From assembly GCA_021780275.1 (NCBI GenBank), contig JAJXZC010000768.1, positions 1 to 10,181 of the forward strand: 10,181 bases of DNA, in the 5' to 3' direction. The first letter of the stretch is position 1. Every line of letters starts with the position of its first letter. Below the pieces are notes generated by a model. That model searched no databases, was not told the DNA's origin, and saw only the letters and a program-made list of their open reading frames with translations. The DNA is from Pseudomonadota bacterium (lineage in GTDB: Bacteria; Pseudomonadota; Alphaproteobacteria; Parvibaculales; Parvibaculaceae). Made by a program: the position numbers and the translations under genes. This document shows positions 1 through 5,648 of the stretch, one piece after another.

Positions 1-485
1 TTCGAATCGGTGGCTTTGTTGAAGCGGCCGAGGTTGCTGAAGATCTGGCCGAGAACGGTGAGTTCCTTGCCGCGGGTCGGCGTGGTGCGCGTCTGGAGGT
101 CGACGACCTGACCGTCCTGAAGCCCGTAATAGGAAACTTCGTCGACCACGTTTTCCTTGGTGAAGTAAATGGCGACGACCGTGCGCTCGACTTCCTCGGG
201 CGGGTAGAAGGCATCCGTCTCGAAACGGCTGCTGATATAGTAGAAGGCTTCGCCGCCCGGGCCGTTCGTAATGGTCGAACTGGTCGAGGGAGATCCCATG
301 ATGTCCCGGACCTGATCCATGCTGGTCTGGTGGGGCTTGATCCTTTTCAGGTTCTTTTCGTCAAGGATATAGCCGCGTTGCTCGATAACCGGCGAGCAGG
401 CCGTTAGGGCAGCGGTGCTGACCGCGGTCAGGCAAGCCATAGCGAGCAGCAGACCCGCGCGGCGCCGCGGACGTTGAGAAGTCAT
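1..485 (-). CDS. bamE: BamE/SmpA-family outer membrane assembly lipoprotein (3' end cut by window)
   Basis: Reading leftward from ATG at 485 gives 161 residues with no stop before the window edge. Residues 10-29 form a signal peptide ending in a lipobox L27-T28-A29-C30, so the protein should be lipid-anchored in the outer membrane after signal peptidase II cleavage at Cys30. The BamE/SmpA core follows: residues 49-67 fit the family's 'I..G.T...V....G.PS' pattern, then an aromatic strand around Y82-Y83, then a later strand at 102-120 (VVAIYF...VDEVSYYG). The tail has a TPTRGKEL segment (135-142) and an NLGRF segment (151-155), as I recall from alphaproteobacterial members. BamE supports BamA/BamD in inserting beta-barrel proteins. 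A purine-rich AGGAGGG lies just upstream of the ATG and supports the start. The gene diverges from the Cbp3-like gene. The missing end is probably short, since family members are about 150-175 residues. Confidence 0.85.
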   Translation of the reverse strand, partial: MTSQRPRRRAGLLLAMACLTAVSTAALTACSPVIEQRGYILDEKNLKRIKPHQTSMDQVRDIMGSPSTSSTITNGPGGEAFYYISSRFETDAFYPPEEVERTVVAIYFTKENVVDEVSYYGLQDGQVVDLQTRTTPTRGKELTVLGQIFSNLGRFNKATDS

Positions 486-518
486 GTTGGAGAACCCTCC
501 TGGCCCATAGATGTTAGA

Positions 519-546
519 TTGACCTACCCTTGTCGCCCGGTAAATT
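519..546 (+). promoter_or_regulatory. Candidate sigma-70 promoter for the Cbp3-DUF177 pair
   Basis: TTGACC at 519-524 and TAAATT at 541-546 are separated by 16 bases. That is 5/6 and 4/6 matches to the -35 and -10 consensus, in the divergent gap between bamE and the rightward genes. Transcription would start about 50 bases before the ATG at 602. The leftward bamE promoter must lie in the same 116-bp gap but I could not place it clearly. This is pattern matching only. Confidence 0.35.
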
Positions 547-601
547 CAATCTGCTTCTGAGCGGAACACGAAAGCCCGGAGCCCGAGCAGTGGAGTTGGC
601 T

Positions 602-1165
602 ATGATATGGAAAAGGATTTTCGGTCGCCCGGACCGCGATGAAGTGCCGTTCGGGCTGTACCGGGGTCTGGTGGCCCAGGCGCGCATGCCGGGGTTTTAC
701 CTCCATGCGGGGGTGCCCGACACGGTCGAAGGCCGCTTCGAAATGGTCGCTCTCCACGCTTTTCTGGTGCTGCGGCGGCTAAAAGGCGCCGGCGACCCCG
801 CCAAAGAGGTTGCGCAGCGCGTTTTCGACATCATGTTTGACGATATGGACCAGACGCTGCGCGAAATGGGCGTGAGCGATCTTTCGGTCGGCAAGAAGAT
901 CAAGGCCATGGCTTCTGCCTTTTATGGCCGAATGGCTGCCTATGACGCAGGCCTCGACGCCGAGGGCGACAAGGAGCTCCAGGACGCCATTCGCCGCAAT
1001 GTCTTCGCAGGGCTCGATCCGGCCGCCTCGAATCTCGCCGCACTGGCCCTCTATGTACGAAACTGTGTTGCGGTGCTAGGCAGTCAGCCGGATGAAGACC
1101 TTTTGGCGGGCAGGCTGTCCTTTGCCGATGCGCCCGCCGTCCTTTCGGAAAGCAAGACCGCGTGA
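602..1165 (+). CDS. Ubiquinol-cytochrome c chaperone family protein (Cbp3/UQCC1-like)
   Basis: A 187-residue soluble protein of the ubiquinol-cytochrome c chaperone family (mitochondrial Cbp3/UQCC1 homologues), which helps mature cytochrome b and assemble the bc1 complex. Family features visible are an N-terminal LYRGLVAQAR block, then PGFY and GVPDTVEGRFEM with LHAFLVLRRL (about residues 31-63). A central block reads FDDMDQTLREMGVSDLSVGKKIKAM in two adjoining pieces, followed by AFYGRMAAY. A longer open frame begins at TTG 530, but ATG 602 is chosen because GGAG sits 6 bases upstream and the extra N-terminal residues do not resemble the family. The stop overlaps the next start by 4 nt (GTGA), indicating translational coupling. 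The bacterial function is inferred from the mitochondrial homologues. Confidence 0.88.
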   Translation: MIWKRIFGRPDRDEVPFGLYRGLVAQARMPGFYLHAGVPDTVEGRFEMVALHAFLVLRRLKGAGDPAKEVAQRVFDIMFDDMDQTLREMGVSDLSVGKKIKAMASAFYGRMAAYDAGLDAEGDKELQDAIRRNVFAGLDPAASNLAALALYVRNCVAVLGSQPDEDLLAGRLSFADAPAVLSESKTA

Positions 1166-1722
1166 CCACGCTGCCCAAGACTGAATTCAGTATCGACCTC
1201 AGCCTCGACGATCTTCCGCCGCAGGGCCGCGAAATCAGGTTCGAAGCGACGGCGAAGGAACGTGAGGCGCTGGCGAAGCGCTTCGACCTTATCGAGCTGA
1301 AATCGCTGAAGGGAACGGCAACCGCGAGGCATTGGCGCAGGCTTGGCGTTGCGCTCGAAGGCCGATTCGAGGCGGAAGTCGTACAGGCCTGCGTGGTGAC
1401 GCTCGAGCCCGTTCCGGCAAAGCTCAACGAGAGCTTCAAGGTGCATTACCTCCCGGCCGAGATGCTGGAAGAGGCGACCGGGGGGCCTGGCTCCGAGCGC
1501 GAGATCATCATCGACACGGACAGCGAAGAGCCGCCGGAGCCCATCGAAGCGGGTCACATTGACGTCGGGGAGATGGTTGCCGAGCAACTCGCGCTGGCTC
1601 TCGATCCCTATCCGCGCAAGCCCGGAGTGGGCCTCGAAGAGACGCCGGCCAGCGAAGCGGCGGAGGAAGAGAAGAAGCCGAATCCCTTCGCAGTGCTCGA
1701 AAAACTCAAGAAAAAAGATTGA
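1162..1722 (+). CDS. DUF177 (YceD-family) protein
   Basis: A 186-residue YceD/DUF177 protein. The family hallmark is VVQACVVTLEPV around Cys77, followed by a hydrophobic strand and an acidic stretch (about 95-125, rich in E and D). The C-terminus has a basic, proline-containing NPFAVLEKLKKK tail typical of the family. In E. coli and plants YceD homologues are linked to 23S rRNA accumulation or processing; I infer a similar ribosome-related role but nothing here proves it. The start is GTG at 1162, overlapping the previous stop. In many bacteria the ribosomal protein L32 gene rpmF sits between yceD and plsX; here the 130-nt gap is too short to hold it. Confidence 0.88.
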   Translation: MTTLPKTEFSIDLSLDDLPPQGREIRFEATAKEREALAKRFDLIELKSLKGTATARHWRRLGVALEGRFEAEVVQACVVTLEPVPAKLNESFKVHYLPAEMLEEATGGPGSEREIIIDTDSEEPPEPIEAGHIDVGEMVAEQLALALDPYPRKPGVGLEETPASEAAEEEKKPNPFAVLEKLKKKD

Positions 1723-1753
1723 ATCAAGGCGAAGGCTGGCAGCCAAGACTCAG

Positions 1754-1781
1754 TTGTCAGGCCTCATCAACCTTGTATCTT
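1754..1781 (+). promoter_or_regulatory. Candidate sigma-70 promoter for plsX-fabH
   Basis: TTGTCA (1754-1759, 5/6 to consensus) and TATCTT (1776-1781, 4/6) are 16 bases apart in the 130-nt gap before plsX. Initiation near 1788 would leave a leader of about 65 nt before the GTG start. The left arm of an 8-bp inverted repeat (1766-1773) falls between the two boxes, so a repressor could act here. Prediction from consensus only. Confidence 0.42.
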
Positions 1782-1814
1782 CTGGGCGGGCCGCCGGGAG
1801 TGATCGAGGTTGAT
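1766..1814. repeat. 8-bp inverted repeat overlapping the plsX promoter region
   Basis: ATCAACCT (1766-1773) and AGGTTGAT (1807-1814) are perfect inverted copies separated by 33 bases. The left arm is inside the spacer of the candidate plsX promoter and the right arm is in the predicted leader. It could be an operator pair or a long-loop RNA hairpin. The spacing is long for a single dimeric regulator, so chance remains possible. Confidence 0.35.
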
Positions 1815-1852
1815 TGCACCAAGAATTTCGGCGGGAAGGGAAAGGGGCTCAG

Positions 1853-2938
1853 GTGACGCGTTCACTCACGATAGCGCTTGACGGCATGGGCGGCGACCAT
1901 GGTCCTGCAACTGTGATCGGCGGCGCTGATATCGCCTCCATTCGTCATCCGGCCGTCCGGTTTCTGATTTTCGGCGACGAAGCGAAAATGCGCCCCGTGC
2001 TCGAGCAGCATCCGCGCGTGGCCGCCGTGAGCGAGATTGTCCACACCGATGTTTCCATCGGCATGGATGACAAGCCGAGCCAGGCGCTTCGCCGTGGCCG
2101 CAAGACGAGCAGCATGTGGCTGGCGATCGATGCGGTGAAGGCGGGCAATGCGCAGGCTGCCGTCTCGGCGGGCAATACCGGCGCGCTCATGGCCATGTCG
2201 AAGGTCATCCTGAAGACGATGCCCCATGTCGAACGTCCGGCGCTCGCGGCACTGTGGCCGACCATGCGCGGCGAGAGCGTGGTGCTCGATGTCGGCGCGA
2301 CCATCGGGCCGGAAGCATTCCAGCTCGTTCAATTCGCCGTCATGGGCGAGGCCTATGCGCGCGTTATCCTCGGCGTGGAGAGGCCGACCGTGGGTCTCCT
2401 CAACATCGGCGAGGAAGAGGTCAAAGGCACCGAGCAGGTGAAGGAAGCCGCGCAGATGCTGCGCGAGGCGAAGCTCCCCATTCATTTTCACGGCTTTGTC
2501 GAAGGCGACGATCTCGGCAAGGGCACCGTCGATGTCATCGTGACGGATGGCTTTACCGGCAATATCGCCCTGAAGACCGCCGAAGGCACGGCGCGGCAGG
2601 TGGCGGATTATCTGCGTGCGGCCATCAGCCGGTCGTGGCTGTCGAAAATCGGCTATGTGCTTGCACAGGGCGCCTTCAAGATCCTGGCGAAAAAGCTCGA
2701 TCCCCGTTCGTCCAACGGCGCGCTGTTCCTCGGCCTCAACGGTCTCGTCGTGAAAAGCCACGGCGGCACTGATGCGCTTGGCTTTGCGTCCGCCATCGAT
2801 GTCGCCGTCGATGTCGCATCCGCCGATCTTCTGAAGAAGATCGTGGTCGATATGGAAGCCCTCAGCGGCTTCGAGGCAGCGGCCGGACGCGCCCGCAATC
2901 AAAATAATAACGAAGAAACCGAGGCGGCTTTATCGTGA
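1853..2938 (+). CDS. plsX: Phosphate acyltransferase PlsX
   Basis: A 361-residue PlsX, which converts acyl-ACP plus phosphate to acyl-phosphate, the donor used by PlsY to start phospholipid synthesis; it is a peripheral membrane enzyme. The N-terminal signature is [11 protein letters not shown] (residues 8-18). [12 protein letters not shown] follows at 103-114, then an [16 protein letters not shown] block, and [24 protein letters not shown] (in two adjoining parts) near the active-site cleft. Length matches the family (about 330-360). The frame opens at TTG 1814, but GTG 1853 is chosen because a GGGAAAGGGG purine run precedes it and the family begins right before the ALDGMGGD motif. The stop overlaps the fabH start by 4 nt. 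PlsX and FabH draw on the same acyl-ACP pool, so coupling makes sense. Confidence 0.96.
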   Translation: MTRSLTIALDGMGGDHGPATVIGGADIASIRHPAVRFLIFGDEAKMRPVLEQHPRVAAVSEIVHTDVSIGMDDKPSQALRRGRKTSSMWLAIDAVKAGNAQAAVSAGNTGALMAMSKVILKTMPHVERPALAALWPTMRGESVVLDVGATIGPEAFQLVQFAVMGEAYARVILGVERPTVGLLNIGEEEVKGTEQVKEAAQMLREAKLPIHFHGFVEGDDLGKGTVDVIVTDGFTGNIALKTAEGTARQVADYLRAAISRSWLSKIGYVLAQGAFKILAKKLDPRSSNGALFLGLNGLVVKSHGGTDALGFASAIDVAVDVASADLLKKIVVDMEALSGFEAAAGRARNQNNNEETEAALS

Positions 2939-3912
2939 GCATTATTCGCAGTGTGGTCACCGGCTGCGGCAGCTATCTGCCGGAGCGGCGAGTGACCAAT
3001 GACGATCTCGCAAAGATCGTGGATACGTCCGACGAGTGGGTGGTCGAAAGAACCGGTATTCATGCTCGCCATCTGGCGGCCGATGGCGAACTGACCTCGC
3101 ATTTGGCGCTCAAGGCGGCGCGGGCGGCCATCGCCAATGCAGGCATCGATGCGCAGGAGATCGACACGATCATTCTGGGCACGACGACGCCCGACAACAC
3201 CTTCCCGGCGACCGCTGTGACCGTGCAGGCCGAACTTGGCCTCCATCATGGTGCGGCCTTCGACGTGCAGGCTGTCTGCTCGGGCTTCGTCTATGCGCTG
3301 ACCATCGCCGACAGCTTCATCCGCTCCGGGCAGTCGAAAACGGTGCTGGTGATCGGCGCGGAGACTTTCTCGCGCCTCCTCGACTGGAGCGACCGCACGA
3401 CCTGCGTCCTCTTCGGCGACGGCGCGGGCGCCGTGATCGTTCAGGCGGGCACGGGCGAGGGGACCAATGCCGACCGGGGCATCCTGACGGCGCATCTCCA
3501 TTCGGACGGGCGCTACAAGGAAAAGCTCTATGTCGATGGTGGCCCGTCCTCGACGCAGACGGTAGGCCATGTCCGCATGGAGGGCCGCGAGGTCTTCCGT
3601 CACGCGGTAGTCAACATTGCGGACGCGATCAACGAGTCGCTGGCGGCGACCGGCCTCACGGCGTCCGACATCGACTGGTTCGTGCCTCATCAGGCGAACA
3701 AGCGCATCCTTGACGGCACGGCGAAGCGCATCGGCCTGCCGTCCGAGAAGGTCATCGTGACCGTCGGCGAGCATGGAAATACCTCGGCTGCCTCGGTGCC
3801 GCTCGCTCTCGATACGGCCCTCAAGGACGGACGAATCAAGCCGGGCAACCTCGTTCTGCTTGAAGCCATGGGCGGCGGATTTACCTGGGGCTCGGTGCTG
3901 CTGCGCTGGTAA
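2935..3912 (+). CDS. fabH: 3-oxoacyl-ACP synthase III (FabH)
   Basis: A 325-residue KASIII that condenses acetyl-CoA (or another short acyl-CoA) with malonyl-ACP to begin fatty-acid synthesis in the cytoplasm. The full catalytic triad is visible: Cys115 in [10 protein letters not shown], His252 in VPHQANKRI, and Asn282 in [23 protein letters not shown] at 161-168 and the C-terminal [13 protein letters not shown] are also standard. Start GTG 2935 overlaps the plsX stop (GTGA), so the two are translationally coupled. Length is normal. Nothing suggests the divergent ketosynthases of secondary metabolism; its place after plsX supports the housekeeping role. The true primer preference cannot be read from sequence. 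Confidence 0.96.
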   Translation: MSIIRSVVTGCGSYLPERRVTNDDLAKIVDTSDEWVVERTGIHARHLAADGELTSHLALKAARAAIANAGIDAQEIDTIILGTTTPDNTFPATAVTVQAELGLHHGAAFDVQAVCSGFVYALTIADSFIRSGQSKTVLVIGAETFSRLLDWSDRTTCVLFGDGAGAVIVQAGTGEGTNADRGILTAHLHSDGRYKEKLYVDGGPSSTQTVGHVRMEGREVFRHAVVNIADAINESLAATGLTASDIDWFVPHQANKRILDGTAKRIGLPSEKVIVTVGEHGNTSAASVPLALDTALKDGRIKPGNLVLLEAMGGGFTWGSVLLRW

Positions 3913-3919
3913 TCGACCA

Positions 3920-3957
3920 GGCTTGGGACTTAAAGACCAAGCCGCAGGGTGGCCCTG
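3920..3957 (+). other. Two small hairpins after fabH
   Basis: GGCTTGG (3920-3926) pairs with CCAAGCC (3937-3943) across a 10-nt loop. Directly after it CAGGG (3945-3949) pairs with CCCTG (3953-3957) around a 3-nt loop. Neither is followed by a T-run, so they are not convincing intrinsic terminators. They may pause transcription or protect the plsX-fabH 3' end before the separately promoted ihfA. Confidence 0.35.
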
Positions 3958-3982
3958 AGAAAATTGTGCCATCCTATTGATA

Positions 3983-4011
3983 TTGACGGGTTTCTCCGCC
4001 CGCAATACGCT
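3983..4011 (+). promoter_or_regulatory. Candidate promoter for ihfA
   Basis: TTGACG at 3983-3988 (5/6 to the -35 box) is followed after 17 bases by TACGCT at 4006-4011 (3/6 to the -10 box). The site sits just before the GGAGGAAG ribosome-binding site and ATG of ihfA. The weak -10 box keeps confidence low. Confidence 0.3.
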
Positions 4012-4035
4012 TGGGCGAAATTGGAGGAAGAGGCC

Positions 4036-4353
4036 ATGGGGGATACCATCACGCGGGCGCATCTGAGCGAGGCCGTCTATCAAGAGGTCGGCTTGTCGCG
4101 CAATGAGTCCGCCGACCTTGTTGAGTCGGTGCTTCAGCACATTTCGGACAGCCTGGCCAACGGCGACACCGTGAAGCTGTCGTCTTTCGGCTCGTTTTCC
4201 GTGCGTCAGAAGGGCGGCCGCATGGGCCGCAACCCGAAGACCGGCGAGGAAGTGCCGATCAAGCCGCGGCGCGTTCTGGTGTTCCGTCCGAGCCATGTGC
4301 TCAAGGAACACATCAACGCCGCTCTGAGCGGCAAGTCCGCAGCGGCGGAATAA
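4036..4353 (+). CDS. ihfA: Integration host factor subunit alpha
   Basis: A 105-residue IHF/HU-family DNA-bending protein. The N-terminal helices include [17 protein letters not shown], close to the IHF-alpha helix-turn-helix. [13 protein letters not shown] forms the strand before the DNA-clasping arm, and the arm carries the [12 protein letters not shown] signature with the intercalating Pro67. RRVLVFRPS and a C-terminal helix complete the fold. IHF-alpha pairs with IHF-beta, encoded elsewhere, to bend specific sites in transcription, replication and recombination. ATG 4036 is chosen over upstream in-frame starts (frame open from 3949) because GGAGGAAG at 4023-4030 is an excellent ribosome-binding site and the length then matches the family. 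The MerR-type gene follows on the same strand. HU is the main alternative, but the motif pattern and neighbours favour IHF-alpha. Confidence 0.93.
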   Translation: MGDTITRAHLSEAVYQEVGLSRNESADLVESVLQHISDSLANGDTVKLSSFGSFSVRQKGGRMGRNPKTGEEVPIKPRRVLVFRPSHVLKEHINAALSGKSAAAE

Positions 4354-4368
4354 TCAACCCGAGGCGCC

Positions 4369-4406
4369 TCCTCGATCTGCCTCGTGTTGAGATTTAAGAT
4401 CGAGGA
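4369..4406. repeat. Perfect 10-bp inverted repeat between ihfA and the MerR gene
   Basis: TCCTCGATCT (4369-4378) and AGATCGAGGA (4397-4406) are perfect inverted copies with an 18-nt spacer, ending 19 bases before the proposed TTG start of the MerR-type regulator. MerR proteins often bind long dyads near their own promoters, so an autoregulatory operator is possible; an RNA hairpin in the ihfA-merR transcript is the other reading. A 10-bp palindrome GAGGCGCCTC (4361-4370) overlaps its left edge, giving a competing fold. No T-run follows, so it is not a standard terminator. Confidence 0.5.
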
Positions 4407-4425
4407 ACGTCAGCAGGCTATTGTT

Positions 4426-4896
4426 TTGTCTACGCAAAAATCGCCAGATGCATTCCGGACTATCAGCGAGGTTGCCGCCGAACTCGACGTTCCGCAGCAC
4501 GTACTGAGGTTTTGGGAGAGCAAGTTCAACCAGATCCGGCCACTGAAGCGCGGTGGTGGGCGGCGCTATTACCGGCCTGAGGACGTTGATCTGCTCCGCG
4601 GCGTGCGCGCGCTTCTCTATAACGACGGCTACACGATCAAGGGCGTTCAAAAGGTCTTCCGCGAACAGGGCGTGAAGTTCGTCAGCGAAACCGGCAAGGG
4701 CACCGTCGACGCCTCGCTCGCGGAGCTGGCGCGGGAAGCCGTGCGCCGCAGCGAGCGCGAGGAAGAGCCTTCGGAAGGCGGCGCGGTTCTCGATGCGTCT
4801 GCCAAGCAGACGCTTGAATCGATTCTCGAAGAACTCACCGTCCTGAAGGAAGAAATCGACGAAACGCTGTGGGAGACGGAAGGCGACGAGGCCTGA
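4426..4896 (+). CDS. MerR-family transcriptional regulator
   Basis: With the TTG start at 4426 this is 156 residues. Residues 10-30 ([21 protein letters not shown]) form the MerR helix-turn-helix, and [17 protein letters not shown] is the wing and following helix. The helix around 68-80 ([11 protein letters not shown]) completes the N-terminal domain. The middle is charged and probably disordered; residues 127-150 look like a short dimerising coiled coil. There is no cysteine or known effector domain, so the ligand is unknown. The frame is open from GTG 4384, but the 14 extra codons overlap a perfect inverted repeat, are AT-rich and do not resemble the family; AGCAGG lies about 8-9 bases before TTG 4426. 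This type of MerR protein commonly follows ihfA in alphaproteobacteria (from memory). Its targets are unknown. Confidence 0.88.
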   Translation: MSTQKSPDAFRTISEVAAELDVPQHVLRFWESKFNQIRPLKRGGGRRYYRPEDVDLLRGVRALLYNDGYTIKGVQKVFREQGVKFVSETGKGTVDASLAELAREAVRRSEREEEPSEGGAVLDASAKQTLESILEELTVLKEEIDETLWETEGDEA

Positions 4897-4983
4897 TCGC
4901 GCCCCGATCGCGGCAGAAAACGCAGCGTCGGCACTATTTGTCGCGGCAATTGAAATTACCAACAGAAAGGTCGGATTGAGGCG

Positions 4984-5012
4984 TTGCCCCGTGAGAGGTC
5001 GGCGTCTATATT
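4984..5012 (+). promoter_or_regulatory. Promoter of tRNA-Pro
   Basis: TTGCCC (4984-4989) and TATATT (5007-5012, 5/6 to consensus) are separated by the ideal 17 bases, and the predicted start lies about 40 nt before the mature tRNA. The bases right after the -10 box are GC-rich (CCGCGC), the kind of discriminator seen at stringently controlled stable-RNA promoters. This is the best promoter match in the window. Confidence 0.6.
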
Positions 5013-5059
5013 CCGCGCCTTCGGAACGGGTCCTTGGCCCATTTCCTCACCGGTTTTGT

Positions 5060-5136
5060 CGGAGCGTAGCGCAGCCCGGTAGCGCACTTGTCTGGGGGAC
5101 AAGGGGTCGTCGGTTCGAATCCGGCCGCTCCGACCA
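5060..5136 (+). tRNA. tRNA-Pro (anticodon GGG)
   Basis: The 77-nt sequence folds into a full cloverleaf. Acceptor arm CGGAGCG (5060-5066) pairs with CGCTCCG (5126-5132), followed by discriminator A and an encoded CCA (5134-5136). The D arm is GCGC...GCGC with an AGCCCGGTA loop. The anticodon stem is CTTGT/ACAAG with loop CTGGGGG, putting GGG at 5094-5096, which reads CCC and CCU proline codons. The T arm has TTCGAAT. G follows the anticodon, as expected for the m1G37 that prevents frameshifting in proline tRNAs. It has its own promoter and terminator, so it is a single-gene unit. No integrase or duplicated 3' end is seen nearby, so it is not occupied by an island here. Confidence 0.97.
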
Positions 5137-5140
5137 TTTA

Positions 5141-5177
5141 AAAAGGGCCGGCGGGTTTTATCCCGTTGGCCCTTTTC
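5141..5177 (+). terminator. Intrinsic terminator of tRNA-Pro
   Basis: AAAAGGGCCGGCGGG (5141-5155) pairs with CCCGTTGGCCCTTTT (5162-5176) across the loop TTTTAT, giving a 15-bp stem with two G-U wobbles, starting 4 nt after the CCA end. The distal arm ends in a T-run. The A-run on the proximal side may let it work in both directions. Confidence 0.85.
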
Positions 5178-5235
5178 TTATCGCCAGCCTTGCGGCAATG
5201 TGCGGCTCAATTCGAGAGACTCAAAGGGGTTCCAG

Positions 5236-5316
5236 ATGACCACCATTCTTCCGATCGTGATCTTCCTCGTCGTTATCGTCGCGCTGAACAAGACGATGAC
5301 CGGCTCGTTCTTCTAA
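5236..5316 (+). CDS. Predicted 26-aa single-helix membrane micropeptide
   Basis: ATG 5236 to TAA 5314-5316 encodes 26 residues: a short polar start (MTT), a hydrophobic run ILPIVIFLVVIVAL at 4-17, then NKTMTGSFF. An AAAGGGG purine run lies about 8 bases upstream, a reasonable ribosome-binding site. The hydrophobic segment is just long enough for one membrane helix, with the short polar C-terminal end outside it. It sits between the tRNA-Pro terminator and the convergent DUF2842 gene, and the space is otherwise empty. I do not recognise a family. The combination of start, ribosome-binding site and clean hydrophobic segment suggests a real small membrane protein, but so short a frame could be chance. 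Confidence 0.45.
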   Translation: MTTILPIVIFLVVIVALNKTMTGSFF

Positions 5317-5349
5317 GCGAGCCTCATTCTTCGATGACGGACGGCGCGC

Positions 5350-5562
5350 TCAGTCCGGGCGCACCATCCAGATCATCAGGTACCGGGCCGGAAAGGCCCA
5401 GATCGTCCCGGCGATCACGTAATAGAAGAACTGCACGACACCATGTTCCGGCAGATGGCCGCTCACCGCGATCGTCATGATCAGGAACGAATAGAGCGTC
5501 AGGAAGACCAGCAGCACGATTGTGCCGATGAGCTTGCGGATGCGAATGGGCAGGCGGCGCAT
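5350..5562 (-). CDS. DUF2842 family small membrane protein
   Basis: A 70-residue protein with a basic N-terminus (MRRLPIRIRK) and two predicted membrane helices, about 11-33 and 42-66. The second contains YYVIAGTIWAFPARYLMIWM, which fits the DUF2842 pattern of an aromatic helix with a W.FP motif and a closing IWM. The family is found mainly in alphaproteobacteria and has no known function. ATG 5562 is chosen because GGAG lies about 7 bases upstream on this strand; the frame is open further upstream (to 5655) but the added residues are not hydrophobic or family-like. It diverges from the COX15 gene with 86 bp between starts. A link to heme or respiratory membrane biology is only suggested by position. 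Confidence 0.82.
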   Translation of the reverse strand: MRRLPIRIRKLIGTIVLLVFLTLYSFLIMTIAVSGHLPEHGVVQFFYYVIAGTIWAFPARYLMIWMVRPD

Positions 5563-5581
5563 GTCGGTCTCCGGTCTCGGT

Positions 5582-5613
5582 GGAATGCGGATGGCGCTCT
5601 GATACGGCATTCC
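5582..5613. repeat. 7-bp inverted repeat in the DUF2842/COX15 divergent gap
   Basis: GGAATGC (5582-5588) and GCATTCC (5607-5613) are perfect inverted copies separated by 18 bases, centred about 35 bp from the DUF2842 start and 51 bp from the COX15 start. Their place between divergent genes suits a shared operator. Seven base pairs is short enough to be chance. Confidence 0.35.
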
Positions 5614-5627
5614 TCCCGCCGCCGCAA
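5599..5627 (-). promoter_or_regulatory. Candidate promoter for the DUF2842 gene
   Basis: On the minus strand TTGCGG (5622-5627) and TATCAG (5599-5604) are separated by 17 bases. The matches are only 3/6 and 4/6, so this is weak. One arm of the GGAATGC inverted repeat lies in the spacer, and a factor bound there could control this gene. Confidence 0.25.
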
Positions 5628-5648
5628 AGGGACGTTTCGAGGGTTCCC

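Noticed and set aside
1862..2902. A 346-codon minus-strand frame opposite plsX
   Set aside because: Complete shadow of plsX with H/R/A-rich content and no motif.
2899..4311. A 470-codon open frame on the minus strand across fabH and ihfA
   Set aside because: It is antisense to two unmistakable genes with intact catalytic or signature residues. Its product is rich in R, H, A and G with no recognisable domain, as expected of a shadow frame in GC-rich DNA.
4897..4916. GATCGCG repeated just after the MerR stop, as a terminator
   Set aside because: The copies are direct rather than inverted and no T-run follows.
5060..5177. tRNA-Pro as an integration site for a mobile element
   Set aside because: No integrase, no repeated tRNA 3' end and no change in gene character follows; the downstream genes look like core genome.
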